Assembly (NCBI GenBank): GCA_947475795.1
Contig: CANJOX010000101.1
Coordinates: 1 to 9,834, forward strand
DNA: 9,834 nucleotides
DNA from: Gemmatimonadota bacterium
GTDB taxonomy: Bacteria > Gemmatimonadota > Gemmatimonadetes > Gemmatimonadales > Gemmatimonadaceae
Direction of reading: 5' to 3'
The notes under the pieces are model-generated. The model was not told the DNA's origin. It saw nothing but the letters and a program-made list of their open reading frames with translations, and did not search any database. Positions within the stretch are counted from its first letter, which is position 1. Each line of letters opens with the position of its first letter. Positions 7,248 to 9,834 of the stretch are shown here, one piece after another. The position numbers and the translations under genes are program-made.

Positions 7248-8042
7248 ATGCTTCTCGCCAACCCCTCCGTGCCCCAGCTGGCGGCCATCGCCGCGATCTC
7301 CGCGATCAGCGGCGCCGTCAACTCGATCGCCGGGGGTGGCACGTTGCTCACCTTCCCGGCGCTGCTGGCGCTGGGCGTGCCCGCCGTGTCGGCGAATGCG
7401 ACCAGCACGCTGGCGCTGTGGCCGGGTTCGTTTGCCAGCCTCTGGGGCTACCGCCGTGAACTCGCCGGCGCGGAACGCTGGGCGCTGCGGCTGGCCATTC
7501 CCAGTGTGCTCGGCGGCGCCGTGGGCGCCGCGCTGTTGCTCGCCACCTCCGATGCGCAGTTCCGCGCGCTCGTGCCGTGGCTCGTGTTCGGGGCGACGCT
7601 CCTGTTTGCATTGCAGGGGCCGGTGATGAAGTGGCTGCGCACGCGCGTCATCGCCACGGGCGACGGCGCTCGCGAGCGACCGATTGATCCCACGATGGGG
7701 ATGCTGCTCGCGCAGTTCGCGGTGGGCACCTACGGCGGGTACTTCGGCGCCGGGGCGGGCATCGTCATGCTGGCGGTGTTCGGCCTCATGGGGCTCACGA
7801 ACATCCACCAGATGAACGGGCTCAAGAACTTCAACGGCATCTGCTTCAACGGCATCGCGGCCATCACCTTTGCCGTGATGGGGCTCGTCAACTGGCCGAT
7901 CGGGATCGTGATGGCCGTGGGGTCGAGCGCCGGCGGCTATCTGATGTCAGGGCTGGCGCAGCGTGTGCCGCAGCACTGGGTGCGCCACGCCGTCACGGCG
8001 ATCGGATTGGCCAGCGCCGTGTGGCTCTTCGTGTCGAGGTAA
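7248..8042 (+). CDS. Sulfite exporter TauE/SafE family permease (membrane protein, substrate unknown)
   Basis: This 264-residue integral membrane transporter belongs to the TauE/SafE family, whose members move sulfite, sulfoacetate or other organic anions across the inner membrane. The typical internal duplication is visible. The first half has NSIAGGGTLLTFPALLALGVPAVSAN (25-50), followed by the family's ATSTLALWPG stretch. The second half has TYGGYFGAGAGIVMLAVFGLMGL (161-183) and QMNGLKNF (188-195). I count seven to eight hydrophobic segments. The halves are joined by a charged cytoplasmic loop at about 127-147. The ATG at 7248 starts the protein where family members start; no good Shine-Dalgarno sequence is present (GGAG at 7228 is too distant). 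No sulfur-metabolism gene is nearby, so the substrate cannot be assigned. The stop at 8040-8042 faces the convergent PP-loop gene. Confidence 0.9.
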   Translation: MLLANPSVPQLAAIAAISAISGAVNSIAGGGTLLTFPALLALGVPAVSANATSTLALWPGSFASLWGYRRELAGAERWALRLAIPSVLGGAVGAALLLATSDAQFRALVPWLVFGATLLFALQGPVMKWLRTRVIATGDGARERPIDPTMGMLLAQFAVGTYGGYFGAGAGIVMLAVFGLMGLTNIHQMNGLKNFNGICFNGIAAITFAVMGLVNWPIGIVMAVGSSAGGYLMSGLAQRVPQHWVRHAVTAIGLASAVWLFVSR

Positions 8043-8064
8043 ACGGCGGCGCGCTGTTGGCTGT

Positions 8065-8120
8065 GCGCTCGCGCGACGAGCGCGCGACGAGCGCGATGAC
8101 GAGCGCGCTCACGAGCGCGC
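8065..8120. repeat. ACGAGCGCG repeats forming hairpins between convergent genes
   Basis: ACGAGCGCG occurs four times, at 8076, 8087, 8099 and 8111, spaced 11, 12 and 12 bases. The first copy pairs with GCGCTCG at 8065-8071 to form a 7-base stem with a 5-base loop (8065-8083). At 8103-8120 GCGCGCTC and GAGCGCGC are perfect inverted copies around two bases. The array lies between convergent genes and its end overlaps the stop and last codons of the PP-loop gene. It could act as a bidirectional transcription barrier, but no T-tract follows on either strand, so it is not a classical intrinsic terminator. Confidence 0.65.
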
Positions 8121-9290
8121 CGAGTCCCTTAAGGTCATGAGACGTCGGGTGATGTAGCGGAGGCTGAGCCGGCCGTACTGCCGTCGGGCATGTGCGGCCC
8201 ACGATCGCCGACGCAGCGCCCGGATGGCATCGGCGAGCTCCCGCGGAAACCGATCGAGTGGCAGCGACTCGTACTCCACCCGCAGGGTAAAGGGGTTGGA
8301 CACCTTCGCGAGCGCGCGCACGGCACGGGTCACATCGGCCACCGTGCCGCGAAAGGTCGCGAAGTGCTGGAGCTGATCGTGCGCCAGCAACGTCAGTTGG
8401 GTGCGGATACACTTTTCGCAGTGGCCGCAGTTCAACGCCGCCGCGCGATGTTCCCAGCAGACGCGAAGGTGTTGGCGGACCAGCGGCTCACCGGCGATGG
8501 CGAGCAGCTTCTCCGACCGCCGGTGCGTCGCCCCCTCGAACAGGATGGCCAGTCGATCGGACGACCACAACGGATCGAGCCGGAAGTGGGACCCGTAGCC
8601 GCCTTTGTCATCAGCGTAGGCATCAGACGACGACACCACGAGGTGACTCAGGTGCGTCCGCAGGGTGTGCCCCACCGCCGCCATGGCTCCACCGTGCGTG
8701 AGATCCCACGAGACGGAGCGGAAGAGGGCGTGGTCACGGATGTTCGTGGCCACGCGGATCGCCCGCACATCGAGCGCATCGGCCACCTCACGAACAGCCG
8801 CGTACGCGGCATCGCGGCGTGCGACGTCGGCCAGCGGGATATCGAAACCATCCACGAACACCAGCGCGTCGGGGGCGACGGTGCCGCGCAGCAACGAGTA
8901 GAATGAGTCGACACCACCGGAAAACATCAGTCCCGTGCCCCGCCGCGTGGCCGCCAACACCCCGCTGCGCGGCGGTTCCACGCCGGCCAGCTCGAGGGGA
9001 AAGGGACCGCGTGCCCCCCACCACTCACGCAGCAGCGTGGCCACGTGCGGCAGGTTGCTGCGCAGCGGCTCGGATACCGCGCCGTCCAGCACGAGAGTGC
9101 CGCCACGGGTCCAGACGGGAAGCAGAAACGCCGCGACGATCGCGTCCATCGGGAGCTCGACCGCCACGTCCGCGGCGAACCACACCGCCTCGCCGCCGAC
9201 CACCGCCTCGACGCGCTCCGGCGACGTGCGGGGGCCACGTGACACGGCGACTGTTGCCCGCGCGTCCGTTCCTTCGGAGACGGATCTCAC
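8109..9290 (-). CDS. QueC-like PP-loop ATP-pyrophosphatase of unknown substrate
   Basis: This 393-residue enzyme has an N-type ATP pyrophosphatase fold and is predicted to adenylate a carboxylate or similar group using ATP. The PP-loop is SGGVDS (124-129). A zinc-type cluster CWEHRAAALNCGHCEKCIRT has C278, C288, C291 and C294, matching the C-x8/9-C-x2-C-x2-C pattern of QueC (7-cyano-7-deazaguanine synthase). QueC is usually ~220-240 residues and starts at the PP-loop. This protein has about 120 extra N-terminal residues and a basic, Arg-rich C-terminal tail of ~70. It is therefore a distinct family and not a QueC ortholog. I chose GTG 9290 because it overlaps the upstream symporter stop (GTGA); a longer in-frame opening reaches 9833 but only reads through the symporter gene out of frame. 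No queuosine or archaeosine gene and no restriction or defence gene is visible nearby. Confidence 0.82.
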   Translation of the reverse strand: MRSVSEGTDARATVAVSRGPRTSPERVEAVVGGEAVWFAADVAVELPMDAIVAAFLLPVWTRGGTLVLDGAVSEPLRSNLPHVATLLREWWGARGPFPLELAGVEPPRSGVLAATRRGTGLMFSGGVDSFYSLLRGTVAPDALVFVDGFDIPLADVARRDAAYAAVREVADALDVRAIRVATNIRDHALFRSVSWDLTHGGAMAAVGHTLRTHLSHLVVSSSDAYADDKGGYGSHFRLDPLWSSDRLAILFEGATHRRSEKLLAIAGEPLVRQHLRVCWEHRAAALNCGHCEKCIRTQLTLLAHDQLQHFATFRGTVADVTRAVRALAKVSNPFTLRVEYESLPLDRFPRELADAIRALRRRSWAAHARRQYGRLSLRYITRRLMTLRDSARS

Positions 9291-9834
9291 AGCGTGTCTG
9301 GCACCGGCGACGCCGACTGCGCGTCCCGCGCCAGTATCGTCGCCACGCTCATGTCGGCGGTCACGTTGAGCACGGTCATGAAAATGTCGGGGATCGTGTT
9401 CGCGGCATCGAGGAGCATGGCCCCCTCGATGGGCAGTCCAAACGCCGCGAGCAACGGCAGCGTGGACGGGGCGCCACCGCCGCCGGGAATACCGGCCACA
9501 CTGAAGCTGAACACCACCGTGGCCAGCAGATACATCCCGATCTGCTCCACGCCGAGCGGGACCTCGAAGACGTGCGACAGCAACAGGAGCTGGAAGAGCA
9601 GATAGATCGGCTGATTCAGCTTGAAGGTGGACACCGCCAGCGTCAGGGAGAAGCCGGCACTCGAGGCGGGGAGCGCGAGATGATCCGTCGCCCCGTGCAT
9701 GAGCGCGGGCAGCGAGGCCAGCGATGATTGCGTACCGGCCGCCACGAGTTGCGCCGGTGCCACGCCGCGCGCAAAGCGGCGCATCGACACGCGCGCAACG
9801 AGCGCCGTCACGGGGTACAGCAGCACCGTGCACA
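9287..9834 (-). CDS. Dicarboxylate/amino acid:cation symporter family, C-terminal part (divergent)
   Basis: This is the last ~182 residues of an SDF/DAACS (GltP/GltPh-like) secondary transporter; its start lies beyond the window end. Numbering from the in-frame GTG codon at 9826, the HP1 serine-rich tip reads GTQSSLASLP (31-40). HP2 is AGIPGGGGAP (111-120). TM8 is PDIFMTVLNVTAD (146-158), keeping the family Asp, Thr, Asn and Asp. The TM7 NMDGT motif is replaced by FKLNQ (68-72), and the TM8 substrate-binding Arg is replaced by Met (M150). Overall it is recognisably this family but is unlikely to carry glutamate or aspartate by the standard mechanism. Family members are ~400-450 residues, so roughly half is seen. 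Its TGA overlaps the GTG start of the PP-loop gene, indicating an operon. Confidence 0.85.
   Translation of the reverse strand, partial: CTVLLYPVTALVARVSMRRFARGVAPAQLVAAGTQSSLASLPALMHGATDHLALPASSAGFSLTLAVSTFKLNQPIYLLFQLLLLSHVFEVPLGVEQIGMYLLATVVFSFSVAGIPGGGGAPSTLPLLAAFGLPIEGAMLLDAANTIPDIFMTVLNVTADMSVATILARDAQSASPVPDTL

Noticed and set aside
8043..8120. CRISPR-like array
   Set aside because: The units are nine bases with 2-3 base gaps, far too short for repeats and spacers, and there are no cas genes.
8899..8904. TAGAAT on the + strand as a third promoter box
   Set aside because: It lies within the PP-loop gene on the opposite strand, with no gene downstream on the + strand, and its flanks differ from the other two boxes.
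8109..9290. Calling the PP-loop gene queC or a Qat-type defence component
   Set aside because: It is much longer than QueC and has unrelated flanking regions. None of the queuosine genes or the Qat ATPase and nuclease partners is present in the window.
9291..9833. N-terminal extension of the PP-loop protein by about 181 residues
   Set aside because: This part reads the symporter gene in another frame and gives low-complexity Arg/Ala/His sequence. The symporter frame has clear transport motifs, and its stop overlaps the GTG at 9290.

Overview
The window is a gene-dense, roughly two-thirds GC bacterial chromosome segment with eight protein genes and no RNA gene, insertion sequence or CRISPR array that I can see. 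A secreted S9 peptidase, a LOV-like PAS histidine kinase, a Tat-exported small subunit next to a GMC oxidoreductase, and starts without Shine-Dalgarno sequences together fit an environmental heterotroph. Gemmatimonadota is my best guess from the style of the proteins, but nothing here proves it.

Layout. From 2 to 2987 there is a tightly coupled + strand operon. It holds the end of an amidohydrolase, a Tat-signal protein of the gluconate 2-dehydrogenase subunit 3 type, and a GMC flavoprotein oxidoreductase carrying a four-cysteine Fe-S-like motif. Both junctions are 4-base ATGA overlaps preceded by the same GGAGCCCGC sequence at the same spacing. After 52 bases comes a secreted dipeptidyl-peptidase-IV-like S9 peptidase (3040-5235). 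Its stop overlaps the GTG start of a soluble PAS sensor histidine kinase (5232-6806). Two small membrane proteins follow: a DUF423 protein (6825-7196) and a TauE/SafE permease (7248-8042). Each of these two has a TAGAWT box just upstream that could be a -10 element.

At 8043-8108 the + strand block meets a - strand block head-on. The junction holds four copies of ACGAGCGCG that fold into GC-rich hairpins. The - strand block is the C-terminal half of an SDF/DAACS-type symporter (9287-9834, cut by the window edge), translationally coupled to a QueC-like PP-loop ATP-pyrophosphatase (8109-9290) with a zinc-type cysteine cluster.

How the genes may work together: the first operon looks like uptake-independent oxidation or hydrolysis of an organic substrate in the periplasm. 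The peptidase and kinase may be co-expressed but have no evident partner response regulator. The PP-loop enzyme and divergent symporter form the least explained pair. The PP-loop enzyme shares QueC's nucleotide and metal motifs, but no queuosine-pathway or defence partners are visible. The symporter has lost the residues that define Na+/acidic amino acid transport in the family.
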